DNA from: Capronia americana
Taxonomy: Eukaryota > Ascomycota > Eurotiomycetes > Chaetothyriales > Herpotrichiellaceae
Direction: 5' to 3'
Assembly (NCBI GenBank): GCA_016110215.1
Contig: JADWQD010000016.1
Span: 868,001 to 932,000, forward strand
Length of the DNA stretch: 64,000 bases
Part shown: positions 32,376 to 44,500 of the stretch, in pieces
Layout of the letters: the number at the start of each line of letters is the position of its first letter
Position numbering within the stretch: the stretch's first letter is position 1
Program-made: the position numbers and the translations under genes
The notes under the pieces: model-generated
Databases searched by the model: none
The model's input: the letters and a program-made list of their open reading frames with translations, nothing else
What the model was told of the DNA's origin: nothing

Positions 32376-35035
32376 TCACACGATTTTGTACACCTTCTTG
32401 CACCACAAGAAGCACAAGACGCCAAAGACGAGCAAGCCAGCCGTGGTGCCCCAGAACCACCACAAGTTGTCCACGTCCTGACCAGGGACTTTGAAGTTGC
32501 CGCCAAACATGCCGGTCACGATGTTCATGGGTAGGACAATTGTTCCCAACACAGTCAGTTTGCCGAGGACATCGGCGGTCTAGAAAATCAGTTAGCGTCA
32601 TGCTCTGGTAGCGAAGTGGTTGCACATACCTTCTCCTGCCTCTCATTCATGTGGATGCTGACCTGAGCGAGGTAATTGCCGTGTGCCCGGCTCAGCAACG
32701 TCTCATAGTGCGACAGATTGCCCGTCATGGTCAAGATATGGTCCTGAATATCACCGAGGTACAAGCCAATCTCCGACTTGGGCGCCACTTCCCACTGCTC
32801 GTTGCAGCGTTTCGCAAAGCCCTTGATGACGTCGGCCTTGTTTCCCAACAAGCGGTACATCGACATGACCTTCTTGCGACATTCTCCTATTCTGATCAAC
32901 ATGTCGATGCCGCTCACACCCGGGTCTCCGTCTTCTGCGCCTTTCTCGTTCATTCCCTTCTCGCCATACTCGCCCGCTAGGGCGGCAGTGTGCTGAAACG
33001 CTCGAAGAATGAGGTCGTCGATGGCGTCGACTTCTTGCTCGATATGTGTGATCAAAGGGCCGTAGACATCGGTGATATCATCGATGATGGCATACGAGAT
33101 CCAATCCGCGCTCAGAAGAAGATAGTCCGAGAGCTGCCGGATGCGCCGCCGCACATTCGCCGGGTGCGGAATTGGTGAGAAATGGAAGGTGATGATCCCG
33201 TATCCAAAGACACAGACGTACATGTTGATGGGCTCCAGATAGTCCTCACTGTGCGTATCTTGCTCAAAGGTCCGATAGTTGATGAAGTAGTAGTGGCGGA
33301 ACAGCTCCACCTTCTCTCGCGCTTCCTGCATCAGCACGTCCTCTGTTGTGAGTGCGTGGATTCCGAATGCCTTGCCCAGGACGCGCATCTCTGTCTCGGT
33401 CGGGCACAAGACGTCTAACCAGAACGTCGGACGCGGGCCGTATTTCTTGGGCTTCGGCGCCTGGGTCGACGTATGCCTGTTTTGTGGCGTGGCGCTCCCC
33501 GAGTTCTTGCTCTTATCTGAACTCTTTCCACTCGTCACTGGTTTCAACGAATCCGCCAGGCTGGGCATTCCAGACGTTTTCTCCAACGCACTCGTGGATT
33601 TTGGGCTTTGCAAGGCGCTCGTCATGTCTAGGACATCCTCGTCTTCGCTCTCGCTGGAATCGGCAATTTCAGGCGGGTCCGGGATGAACAGCTCGCGGAA
33701 ACCTCCATCGGGCTGCACTAGCTCCGAGATCGTCTCCGCGTGGATGGTGCTCCCAAAGTCCTCGTTGAAATAGGTGAATCGATATTGCTTGTCTTCTTCA
33801 ACACGATGCCAGGCGCTCTTACGAGGACGCAGTCTGCCCTCGACAAAGACCGGTTCGCTGATCTTTTTCGCCCGCCGTTCGCCTGCAGCCCGTGCTTCCT
33901 TTTCCTCTCGAGCCCACTCGTCGAGCACCCATAGCTTGGGCCAGTCTTCTCGTTCACGACGTCTCCGTCGTTGACCATGCGGGTACTGCCCTGGAGCGTG
34001 CGAGACGTCGAAAACATCGCCTGTTTCGGAAATATCCTCAGTTGGGAAGCATACATCCGCTTCGGCGTCCATGGTCGTTGAACGGTGTCGTTGAAGACCA
34101 CCAGGTCTGAGGCGGGGACTCGGTGGGGCGGAGTTGGGTTCATCGTCGCGCTCACCATCAATGTCAATCAGGACATCCTTGCCTCCACCCGTGAGGTTTC
34201 TTCGGCTGTCCGAAGAACGGTTGAGGAAATTGACCTCGTCGACCATGACATCTTCATAGAGAGCGCCGAGCCTCGGGCTCCCGGGCACAGACGGAGGATT
34301 GTTGACATCGTAGCTTGCGTCAGACTTGGGAACCGAATGACTAGGAGTGCCGATTGTTTTCTGTCTCCGTGGTTGCTTGGATCCGACCGACAGCGTAGAC
34401 GTGTTGGACTTGACCCTAAAAAGCCCGTAGCCAGTCTGTTCGGGGCTCCTCTGCTGTTGTGTAGCACCGGATAGCAGAGGTGTCTTATCATTGGCATCTT
34501 CATTGTCCGACCCGTCACGACTCGAAGTGTCCTGCTGACCCCTTTGCCTGTTTCGAGCGCTCGTGTCGGGGTTGGGGAAGCGATTGTGTCGATAAGATGA
34601 GGCGAACAAGGGGTTCAATCGGCTCTCACGGCGAGGACGCAAGGTAGGCTGATCTCGATGGTCGAGGAGAGCTTCGCTGTCCAGGCTCTCGTTGCTTCGG
34701 TTTCGAGTGTTGCTTCGATAGATCGACTGGCGAATAGGCGAAGGCTGTGCTTCCTCGATCAAGGGATCGTCTGCCGGGCCATCTCGACCGCTGGCCATGG
34801 CCGAGGTTTCTGAAGGAGCGGCAAACGACGGACGACGATTGCGGCGTTTCTTCCCTGCACGGTGTTTTCTTTTCTTTTTGCCATCTGCCGCTGTTGTGGC
34901 GACGGCGGAGAGTCTGCCTTCGCCTGCCACTGCAGTTTGAGCAGAGGCTGGAGGGTCCATTCCTGGTCGAGTCTGGTCGCGTGCTCCGGTCGGCTGGGAC
35001 GACTGCCCTCGCTTCGGAGGTGGGAGAGGCTGCAT
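32376..35035 (-). CDS. CorA-type magnesium/divalent cation transporter (ALR/MNR2-like)
   Basis: Exons are 32630-35035 and 32376-32579 (869 residues), joined at phase 0 by a 50-nt intron with a GTATGT donor and CTAG acceptor. The first 450 residues are polar and disordered, with Arg/Ser-rich tracts. The CorA core starts near residue 540 (FWLDVLCPTETEMRVLGKAF, GIHALTTEDVLMQEAREKVE) and has long helices (DDLILRAFQHTAAL, GNLSHYETLLSRAHGNYLAQ). The last exon carries the two membrane helices (VLGTIVLPMNIVTG and LLVFGVLCFLW). The loop reads GMFGGN at residues 825-830, where CorA proteins have GMN. The size and long N-terminus fit the fungal Alr/Mnr2 type at the plasma membrane or vacuole. Pentameric pore function is expected from family, but the changed signature makes ion selectivity uncertain. 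Confidence 0.9.
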
Positions 35036-35569
35036 TCAGATGTGAGAGAAGAGTGAGTCCAGCCTCGAGGACCGATCACAGAATACCAGCTCTAAGCAGA
35101 GCATGGAGAGAGCAGGGATCAAGCTGTGAGACAAATCATGGATAGCTCGTGCCGCCAAGGAGATAGATAGCAAAATGTGCACGGTGGAAGATCGAGAAAT
35201 GGTGGTGTTGGGCAAGGTCGATCTGCGCAATTGCCATGACGTGGGTGCAATTGTGACTCGCAGACCACAATTTCGACCAGCACAACTCCGCATCTCAGCG
35301 CCACTCAGGTACGAGTACCCAACCTTCTCGGTGCTCCACGGGCGCACACGGTGGGTGTAGCAGTCCGTGCACAATTGTAGCGAGTATTCCTACAGATATC
35401 TAACTAGGTAACAAGCATCTAAGAAATTCGTGTCGGCGTCCATGAAACCCTTCGAGTCTTGATCCACCCAAGCGAAAAATGCTTTTTCGAAATCATCACG
35501 CTCACAGAAAGCTACAACGCCACCAACCTCGCCATGCAGATCAAGCCAAACTCCGCACCCGTATGTGCA
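35036..35569. other. Intergenic region
   Basis: About 530 bp between the CorA-type start and the stop of the giant gene, both minus strand. It holds the CorA-type promoter and the giant gene's 3' UTR. No further gene, repeat or RNA is supported. Confidence 0.4.
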
Positions 35570-38500
35570 TCAAAACATGTTCTCGTTCCCTTCAATTCCG
35601 CTCATCGCAAGACTGTGGGTGCTGATCGCCCTCAGGCTCTTCGCATCACTTCCGCCACTCACATGTCTCGTCGAGCTTCTCGGTTTCTTCGCCTTGTCCG
35701 GCCTGGCAATCAAGACCTGTGCCGGACAGACGACAATCTCTTCGTCGCCAACGCCGTTGTCATCTCCCTTCTTGACCACAAGTGGGAAGAGCACCATGCG
35801 CACGACGGCCTGGTTGCGCTCGAGCTCTTCGTTGCTGGTTGTTTCTCCACTTCGTTCATTCATTAGGCTTGCATTGAAATACACTTTCCGTGCAAGATCA
35901 CCGTTGGTGTCGTACTCCGGCTGCAAGGGTGGCAGCATGATGTACTCCGCTCGCTGGGTACGCATCTCGATCGAGAGCTCCACTGCCGTGCGCATGACGT
36001 TGCGCAGGGATCCCACGATCTGTTCCTCCAGATTTTGCGGCGGAGGGAGGAACCGCGACAAGGTCGAGAAGATCTCAATCGCGACTGCTTCCGTGTCGGA
36101 TTCCCTTTGAGCTTTGAAGCTCTCGCGCTTGGAAAGCAGGGTAAGTGTAAGCGCCCTCCACTGATGCACGGCGCTGGCCGGCCCAACTTCGCCCAGGTTC
36201 TTCTCCAGCTGTTTCAGCTTCTGTCGTTGCTCTCGATCCATGCCGAAGAGATATCGGGTGAACACGTATTCCCAGATCATGGTCATCACCACCGACATGA
36301 AGACGTCGCGTCGCTTGACTCGATCCGCCAGGTACACGTCCACGTCCGAGCCGTCCAAGATGGCATTGTCGAATTTATCCACGATCTTCTCCTCTCGGAC
36401 TTCGCTAGTGGTCCGACACAACTTGAGGTCGCTGAATTTCGAAAACCGCAACACCCAGCCCTGCACTTGTTGACACAATTTCTGACATGCCTGTTCAAAG
36501 TAGTCCTCATCGTGGAAGGCCACAACGTCGTCCACAGGCCGTTCGAGGATCTGCGACTGTAGCGCCCGGATCTTCTCTCTTGCGACTTCCAGATCGCCGC
36601 GGAGCCGTTGAATTTCCGCGTTCTTCTCCGCGAGGGCCGAGTCGATCTCGTGCCGGACGATAGACTCCATGCCGGTGGATAGCTCCGCGTGCCTCGATCG
36701 CAGTGTCTCCAGTTCCCTTGAAGAGTCTTGCCATTGCGACAGAGCTTGATGATGTTCTTGCTGCAGGTGGAGCAAGCTCTGCTCGTGCTCTTTCTTCAAT
36801 GATTCGTGTGTCGCGACCAGTGATGCCACCTCTTGCTTGAGCCGCGCAATCTCGGCGTCGCGTTCTTGGAGCTGCGCATCGAATGCAGCTGACGTGTTCT
36901 CAGAGCGATTCTGTTCGAAGTGCGCGTGTTCCAGCTGTTGCTCGGCGACAATCTTGGCCTCGACCAACGCGCGATTCTCGCTCGCCAGTTGGTCCAATCG
37001 GGCCTCGAGATCCTTTATCTGCTGCATGCTTTGTCGTCGTCGTACACTCGGAGGTCGTGTCGGCGACCTGGGGCTGCCGGGGTAGGAGCCATAGCCATCC
37101 TGCAAGGCTGTTAGCATTGGAGAGCGCGCGGGTGGGGTAGACGCGTGCAGACGTACGTAGATGTCAGCCATGTCCCTGTCGCGGACGGCAGCCTTGCCTG
37201 TATCGCGAGCATTGACAGGATCCTGAGATGATGACCCGGACGCGAAAGTGGCTGGGTCGAACGGGGAGATGGAGCTGCCCCGAAGGTTGCGCAACGACGA
37301 GGTTCGCGATTTGGATCTGCCAAGCGATTTAGCGCCTGAATCACGTGAGGCGAGCGCAGCCGCTACGATGCCTGCCGCTCCGGCCGCCGCCACGAGGCCG
37401 AGAGCGCCGCCATCATCCTTGCCACGTTGAAGGTCAGCTGGAAGCGTGGGGGTAGCCCCTGAGAATGGGTGCGCGACCCCCGATATTTCGGTAGAGTCTT
37501 CTCGGATAGCGCCAAGCGCAGACCTTGCAGGAGTGGACGGTCGATCGCGACTTGCCGCATCAAATACGGAGCGATTGACCGGTGCTGCCGCAGACCTATC
37601 GATGAGGTTTGACGCAAGTTGCTCGCTGTCTTCGTGACGAGGGACGGCTTTGGCCTTTTGCTTTCTGAGCTCCTCTCGGCTGTGGTGATGGCCGTGGATA
37701 CTTGGACTCCTACGCAGCGGACTTTGGCTGGGCTCAGGGCTCCTGGCAATGCCGGTTGTGATCAAAGGAGACGGCAGTGCAGGCGAAGAGTTGAACAAGA
37801 CTGAAGTCCGGTCCTTCGAAGTAGACTCAACCGGCGATGGCTTTCGTCTCGGGGTCTCCAGTGTCGCTCTCTCTTCATGGCGTGTTCTGCTTGTCCGAGG
37901 CTTAGAAACATCCTCGGTCGAACTGGTGGGTGATTGCGGGCGAGGAGGCCGAAGCTTCATCTCCGTGCTTTCATCTCTCGAATCGCTGAACTCGCCGTGC
38001 GCGGTGGCAGGGCTGGGGATGAAGCCGCTGTCCCGCGTGGACGAGAATTGGCCAGTGGATAGGATGGGCGACTCGAATTGAACACCACTGTCGCGGTTAG
38101 ACTCTGCAGCGACACCTGGAGCTAGTCTTGCAAATGACCACCCAGCCGACGCTTGTCGAGCGGGCGAGCGCGGTTTTGGTGAAGTTCCTCTTGCTGGTTC
38201 TGGCTCTTTGCCACCAAATCCGAGTCCAGCCGCGACGCCGAGTGCCGTGTCCATGATGTCGTCGTGCTCAGGCGGTGGGGTGAGAGCGCAGTCTCGTGGG
38301 AGATCTTCGGGTTCTTCCCCCGACCACACTGGGGGCGTCCGTCGTCTCCGCCGTCTTTCACGGGTGCTCTCGCTCACGTCGGACAGATTTTCCATGTCTT
38401 CAACAGGCTGAGGCTCTTGGGTGGGTGCTGGTGCTGGTGCTGGCGAGGGCTCCTCAGCGATGGTGTCCATCACATCAAGTCCCCGAGTGTCATCCTCTTC

Positions 38501-41500
38501 ATGTTCCACGACCGGCGCCGCAAGATTCTCGGTCCCATCGAACTCAAACACCCTACGCTCTTTCTTTGCCTTCTTGTCTTTCTTACTCTTTTTGCGCTGG
38601 GGTGCCTGCTCCTCGGGTTCTGGTGGAACATTTTCTTGAAGTGCTGGCTCAGCATCCAGGTCCCGAGTAGTTTGAAGGGTTGGGGAGATGAACGCTTCCA
38701 TATCTCTTGGGGAATCCGTGAATTGAGCGAGAGCTTGCGCCGGGTCAACGTTGATTTCGCGAGGTGGCTCATCAACCTGAGGCTCGGATTTATGAGGCAC
38801 TGAGATGTCGCTGTTGCCCATCAAAACCTCGTGCTGGGCATCGATTGTTTCTGGTCCAGGCACAACCGTAGTCATTTCAACATCTTTTTTCGCCTTCGGT
38901 GCTTCGTGGTCATTGGAGGATTCTGTCGTATCGAGATCGTCCTTTGCCGCTTGTGCCACTGGCTCAACGTTCGCTTCCATTCTAAGGTGCGTGCCCTCAT
39001 TGGGTTCTGGTTCCAATGCGCGTGTTGATGTTCCTGGTTCAGACACGTCCTCGGTCGGTTGATCGTCAGCGGTCCAAGTCAACAATGACTTTCTCTTCTT
39101 TTCCTTCTTCGCCTTCTTCTTGCTTGGTGCTGGAGCAAAATATCCATCATTGGCCTCAAGCTGAGCGGCTGGTGTCTCTGCCCCCTTGACGTCTTCCATT
39201 GGTTCTGGAGAAGCCGTTCGGCCCAAGGGCGTTTGAACAGCAGATTCGAATTGATCACTTGATCTCGGTGTCTCGCTACCAGGAGTTGTGACATTATCAC
39301 TAAGCGCCAAAGCCTTGCCCTTCTTGCCCTTTTTCGGCTTTTTGGTTGAAAAGCCCCAGTCATCGTCGGCTCGCGTTTCGCCTGGCGCAAGATCGTTTGT
39401 TGGCTGCTGGACGTCGGCAATGACATCTGCCTGCGGCAAATCTACAGATTCTGGCGCTTCCGCAGGGGTTGGTATCGGTGCTTGGGGCTGGGAGTCACCT
39501 TCTAAAGTTGACTGTCTTTTGCTCTTGCGTTTTTCTTTCTTTGGCTTCTTGGCTGGAGGCCATTCAGTCTCAACCGGCGCAGGCTCGTCCACAGAAGGCA
39601 CGACTTCACGCTCACTTGCTGGTTCTGCTGGGACGGTTTCTAAATCTGCCTCTTGGACGTAGTCATTGCTCGGAGTGGTTGGTGCATCTTCAGAGACGAT
39701 GTCCATCAAATCGGCAGCCGGTAAGGACACAGACGGCTTCTCTGCTAGTGTCATTGGTCCTTCAGGAGCTTGTTCCATGGCTTCGTCTTCCCGAGGCCCT
39801 GGAGCGGCAGACCCCGCCTCTGGACTCTCAGGCCCATCATGCTCGACTTTAACCTCAAAAGCCGGTTCCTCCCCCGATCGCGCCGAGATGTCCTCAGCTG
39901 GCTGCTCGATGGTTTTTTCCACGGCTTCTGGTTCTGCTGGAGTTGCAGACTGGGGTGATTCGTCCATATCGACGTCATCAAGAGTCAATCTCTGCTTCTT
40001 TTTCTTCTTATCCTTCTTGGACTTCTTAGCTTGTGTGGCCCATTCGTCCCCAGCGAGGGGTTGGTCGATTGGAAGTGTGGCAGCGTTGCTGTCTCCCCCA
40101 GCGAGTGGTTCACTTTCCGGATGTTGTTCGCTAGGCAAGAGCGCAGTAGTTTCTGCGGGCTTGTCTGATTCCAGATCGACCTCGGACACCGGGTTCGCTT
40201 CGAGTTGTTCGGGCGACGTGGTAGTAACGTCCACGTCCGCTTGTTGTTCGCCAACGATGGATCTTTCAAGAGGCGTCTCGTCCAGGGGAGTGGAAGGTTG
40301 CGATTCTTCCTCCGCTAGAAGTGTTTTACGTTTCTTCTTCTTGTCCTTCTTACTCTTCTTGGCAGAGGCGCCCCAGTCTTCGGCCATGACTGGCTCCATC
40401 GACTGCGGTTGCATCGTAGATTCAGCTGCCGCATCGAGCATTGGAACATCACCAGGCTTGGCTGTTTCAGCCTCGGCAACGGCGGCTGGTATTTCGGTCT
40501 GTGGAAGGTCGAGAGTAGACTCATCAAAAGTAGACTGACGGTTCTTCTTTGCCTTCTTCGACTTTTTGGATGGCACAGCCGATTCTGCTTCGACAGTCGG
40601 CTCCGTTGTTGTCGCGTCAATAGAAGGTAGATCGATCGGCCCAGGGGCTGATGCTTGCATTTCAGTAGGAGATTCTGTCGGTGGAGCTGGCAGGTTGCTC
40701 TCGAGCTCCCCCAATTCTGTCTGTTGTGGATCAAACTCGGTCTCCTCCCATGCAGATTGACGCGTTTTCTTCTTGCTCTTCTTGGGCTTTGCTACTCGGA
40801 GGTAGTCTGAAGCTGAAATTTCTGGGGCTTGGGCTTCAGGAGCTGGGGTGTCTGAAGCTGGGACTTCTGTTCGCTGCTCTGGCACTTCTCTTTCAGTATC
40901 CAGGTGACGCGAATCAGTTCTTGGTTCGTCAGTCTCCATAATCATGGGCGTGTCCGAAAGCGTCGTAAGTACCTCCGGTCTTGAGTCTTCATTTGTGTGT
41001 GATTTCTCAACTCCCACTATACTTGGCGTGTCCAGGATGGCCGTGCTCTGAGCTTGTGGCTCTTCGATGGGTGTTCTCGTTGACTGGTCTTCCACAGGAC
41101 CGACTGCTGTAGACACATCGGCAAGTTCGGGAGCTTTCAGAGAATCTTGCCCCGGTTCAAGGTCGGGTCTGCTCTCGTCCAAGACTGTGGAAGCTTGCAG
41201 TTCTGCTGCAGGCTCATCAACAGACTTAAGTTGCTGAAGACTGCTTTCGTCGGGTTCCGCAGTTGAAATCACAGGAATCTCTTTGGCGGTCATTTGCTCG
41301 TGTGTCGGAATATCATCAGGTGGATGGGCGTCCAAAGGAGCATCCCTGGCTAATACTTCGTCTTCGCGGCTGGGATCATTTGCTGGTTGCGAGCCTTCAA
41401 CGATTGCAGTAATTTCGGGAGCAGGTTGCACTCCATCAGCTTCTAGTTGACTTATGTTGGAAGACTCTCCTGCCATGTCTACACCTTGACTAGGCTCATG

Positions 41501-44500
41501 AGGCTCCTCAACTTCGCGTGCAATGGCTGTGCTAGCTGCCTCCTCGACCGCCACCGGATTGTCAACAATGTCCGTGAATGTCGACTGACGCTTCTTTTTC
41601 TTGTCCTTCTTCTTCTTATTGGTGACATCGTAGTTGTCCACTTCGGACTGAGCTTGACTGGAAATCGTGTCCGCCCACGCAGGCTCCTTGGTTGGTTCTT
41701 GATGTTCTTCGCTCACGCTTGACTCCATGACGGACTCTGTAGCTTTGCTGACGGCCACGGGTTCGGGTTCTGCGGTGACGACATCAGGCTCCGCAAAGGC
41801 ATCGTCGAATGTCGACTGCCGCTTCTTTTTTTGCTTCTTTGTCTTCTTGGAAAAGTTCGGATCTTCCTCCTCGATCTGAGGAGTTTCCTCCGGCATCTGA
41901 CTCCTCGAAAACTCGTCGTTCACGGCCTGCTCTTGGGCAGGCTCCGGCTGTGGCGTAGCAGGTGTTGGCTCGGTAAAAGCCTCACCGAAAGTAGTCTGTT
42001 GCTTCTTCTTGCCCTTTTTCGATTTTACTCTCGTAGGTTTGGACCAGTCCTCTTCAGTAAAAGGCTCTGCACCTTCGGTACGAAGTTGAACAGAGTCTTC
42101 TCGTTCAAGGGATATCTCCGCCGCTTCAACCGGCTCTTGGTCTTCAAGCACCGACTGGCGCTCCTTCTTGCTCTTCTTGGATTTTGTCTTTGTAGAGGTC
42201 GCCTTTTCTTCCGCGGCCTGAGGCACCATACCTTCAGTGCCAATTGAAGTAGAACCTGCCGTTTCCGTAGGTGTGTCAAAGACTGGCAGCGTTTCAGTTG
42301 TCTCCAACGGCATTTGCAAAAGTTCGGCTGGTGTGGCATTTTCCATCGGTGTCTCGAAAGCATCGGATGTCTGTGGCTCGTCCAAGGTCGCCTGCCGCTT
42401 TTTCTTCCTGTCCTTCTTCGACTTCTTTCTCTCGAGACTGAAATAGTCAAGCGTTTGATCTTCCGGAGCCAGATCTCTTGAGCTAGATATAGCCAAGTCT
42501 TGCTCTGCGGTTACTTCTGGCGGTGCTGTCTCGTGCGAGAGCAGGGCTTCAGATTCTGAGGGTGCAGGAGCTTCTTCGGCCCCTTCCACCAGAGATTTGT
42601 CCACCTGCGCTCCGAGCTTGGGCTCCTTCAGCTGTTCTTCGACTTCATCTGGTTGCGTAGATGGTAGGTCTGGGGTTTGCGTTGACTCCGTAGGATGGGC
42701 CATCGACACTGGCTCGGCAGATTCGTGTTCGGCAGGGGTATCTTCCGATTCAGCAAGGGAAGTAGGGTGCTGGTCGGCTATTGCGGATATGGTTCCATCC
42801 CTAGTAGCTTCTATAGCCTGCGCCTCCTGGTTTTCTACCTTTGGTTTGAGATCTTGATCTTCCCCCTCCTCCACGCCTCGGCTCTCGGTCTCGCCTTGCA
42901 CTTCACTAACTGTGCTGAATTCATCAAGTTTTGACTTGTGACCTTTTTGCTTCTTCTTCTTTCGAGATGCGGGACCTTGTGAATCATCAGGTCCATCATT
43001 GAGAAGTGCCAGCCCTTTCTCCCCACCTGATTCGACTGCTGACTCTGTTGGCGTAGCTTCATTGGTCAAATTGGAGTCAGCCGTAGCCTCTGTGAGTGAT
43101 TGCGTTTCGTTGGGCTCAGTCTGAGCTGACTCGATGGCTGGAGATTCCAGCGCGGACTGGCGTTTCTTCTTTTTCTTGTCTTTTTTGGACTTTGCCGATG
43201 TGAATGCCCACTCGTCCTCAGGGACATCTTGTGGGGCTGATGCGTCGGCTAGGGCAATGTCGTCCGGGAAGGAGGTCTCTTGGGCCTTGGCCAGGTCGCC
43301 TGCTGCAATAATAGGTTCATCTGTCCCTGTTCCCACATCTCCCAGAGGTTCAGACACAATGGGTTTTGAGTCCTCAATAAGGGGTTTGGCATCATCTGCT
43401 GCGGCCTCGACTGCGACCATATCATCTACAAGAGTAGACTGACGCTGCTTCTTTTTCTTGTCTTTTTTCGACTTGCTGGTTGTAAATGCCTCTTCGTCCC
43501 CTGCAACGGCTGGAGCAACTTCTTCGGAGTCTGGAGCAGTTGGTTGTGCAGCGACACCAGCAGCCAAAACATTGTCGCCTTCTAATGTAGGCTCAGGTGC
43601 CTCTCTCGCAGTCTCTAGTGAAGTTGTGGGAGCTTCCGCATCAGTCGGCTGTGATTCCTGAGCGACCTCCTCGGCATTGTCTGCTGCACCTTGTGGGTCG
43701 TTCGGAAGATCAGCCATCATTGATTGCCGCTTCTTCTTTTTCTTGTCTTTCTTTGACTTCGGCGTCGGAGTCCAGGCATCTTGAGCATCATTTCGCGTGT
43801 CGACATCGAACTTGGAAGCATCATCTTCTGGCAATATAGCCTCATCACTTACAAGCCCCTCTGCAACTTGAAGTGCAGGCTCTGATGCATCCGATCGATC
43901 CTGTGTCCCACTCATTGGAGTTTCATATTCCGGTATTTCTGCTGCGAGGGCTGATTGTCGCTTCTTTTTCCTGTCCTTCTTCGACTTTTTCACCGGCATG
44001 CCCCATTCATCTTCAGGTGGAGTTTGGACACCACCTAGGTTCACTGTAGCACTTTCACTCGCAGGAGTCTCAACGACCGGAGCCTCGACAACAGGAGGCT
44101 CAACAGACGGAACGTCGACCGCGGCAGGATGAAGGACATTTGTGGCGACCTCGGAAGTCTCATCAATCAGGGTCTCAGGGACTCGCGTTTCAGCGGAGGT
44201 ATGGTCAGCAGCCGGAGTTTCGACCGCAAAGGGTGCATCGCCGTGAGCCCCATCTCCACCTGCTGGCAGGGAAGGTACCTCCAGAGCAGTTGTGTCGGCT
44301 ACAGAGGCGCCAGTAGCTGCTGCATCACCTGCAGGAGTCTCAACAACCTGAGTTTGTACGGCAGGCTCCACATCTTGCGTCTCGACTGTGACTGGCGCAT
44401 CGACGTGAGCCTGTTCTGCGTCGGCTGTAGGCTGGGTCTCCAAAGCTGGATTATGAGCAGCAGAAACATCGAGAGCTGTCACGTCGTCGGCAGGAGTCTC

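Noticed and set aside
39666..40538. 290-codon plus-strand frame within the giant gene, Ser- and Phe-rich
   Set aside because: It is the antisense of the Lys/Glu repeat array. Complementary codons of lysine and glutamate give long stop-free Phe/Leu/Ser frames, as at many other places in 38000-54000.
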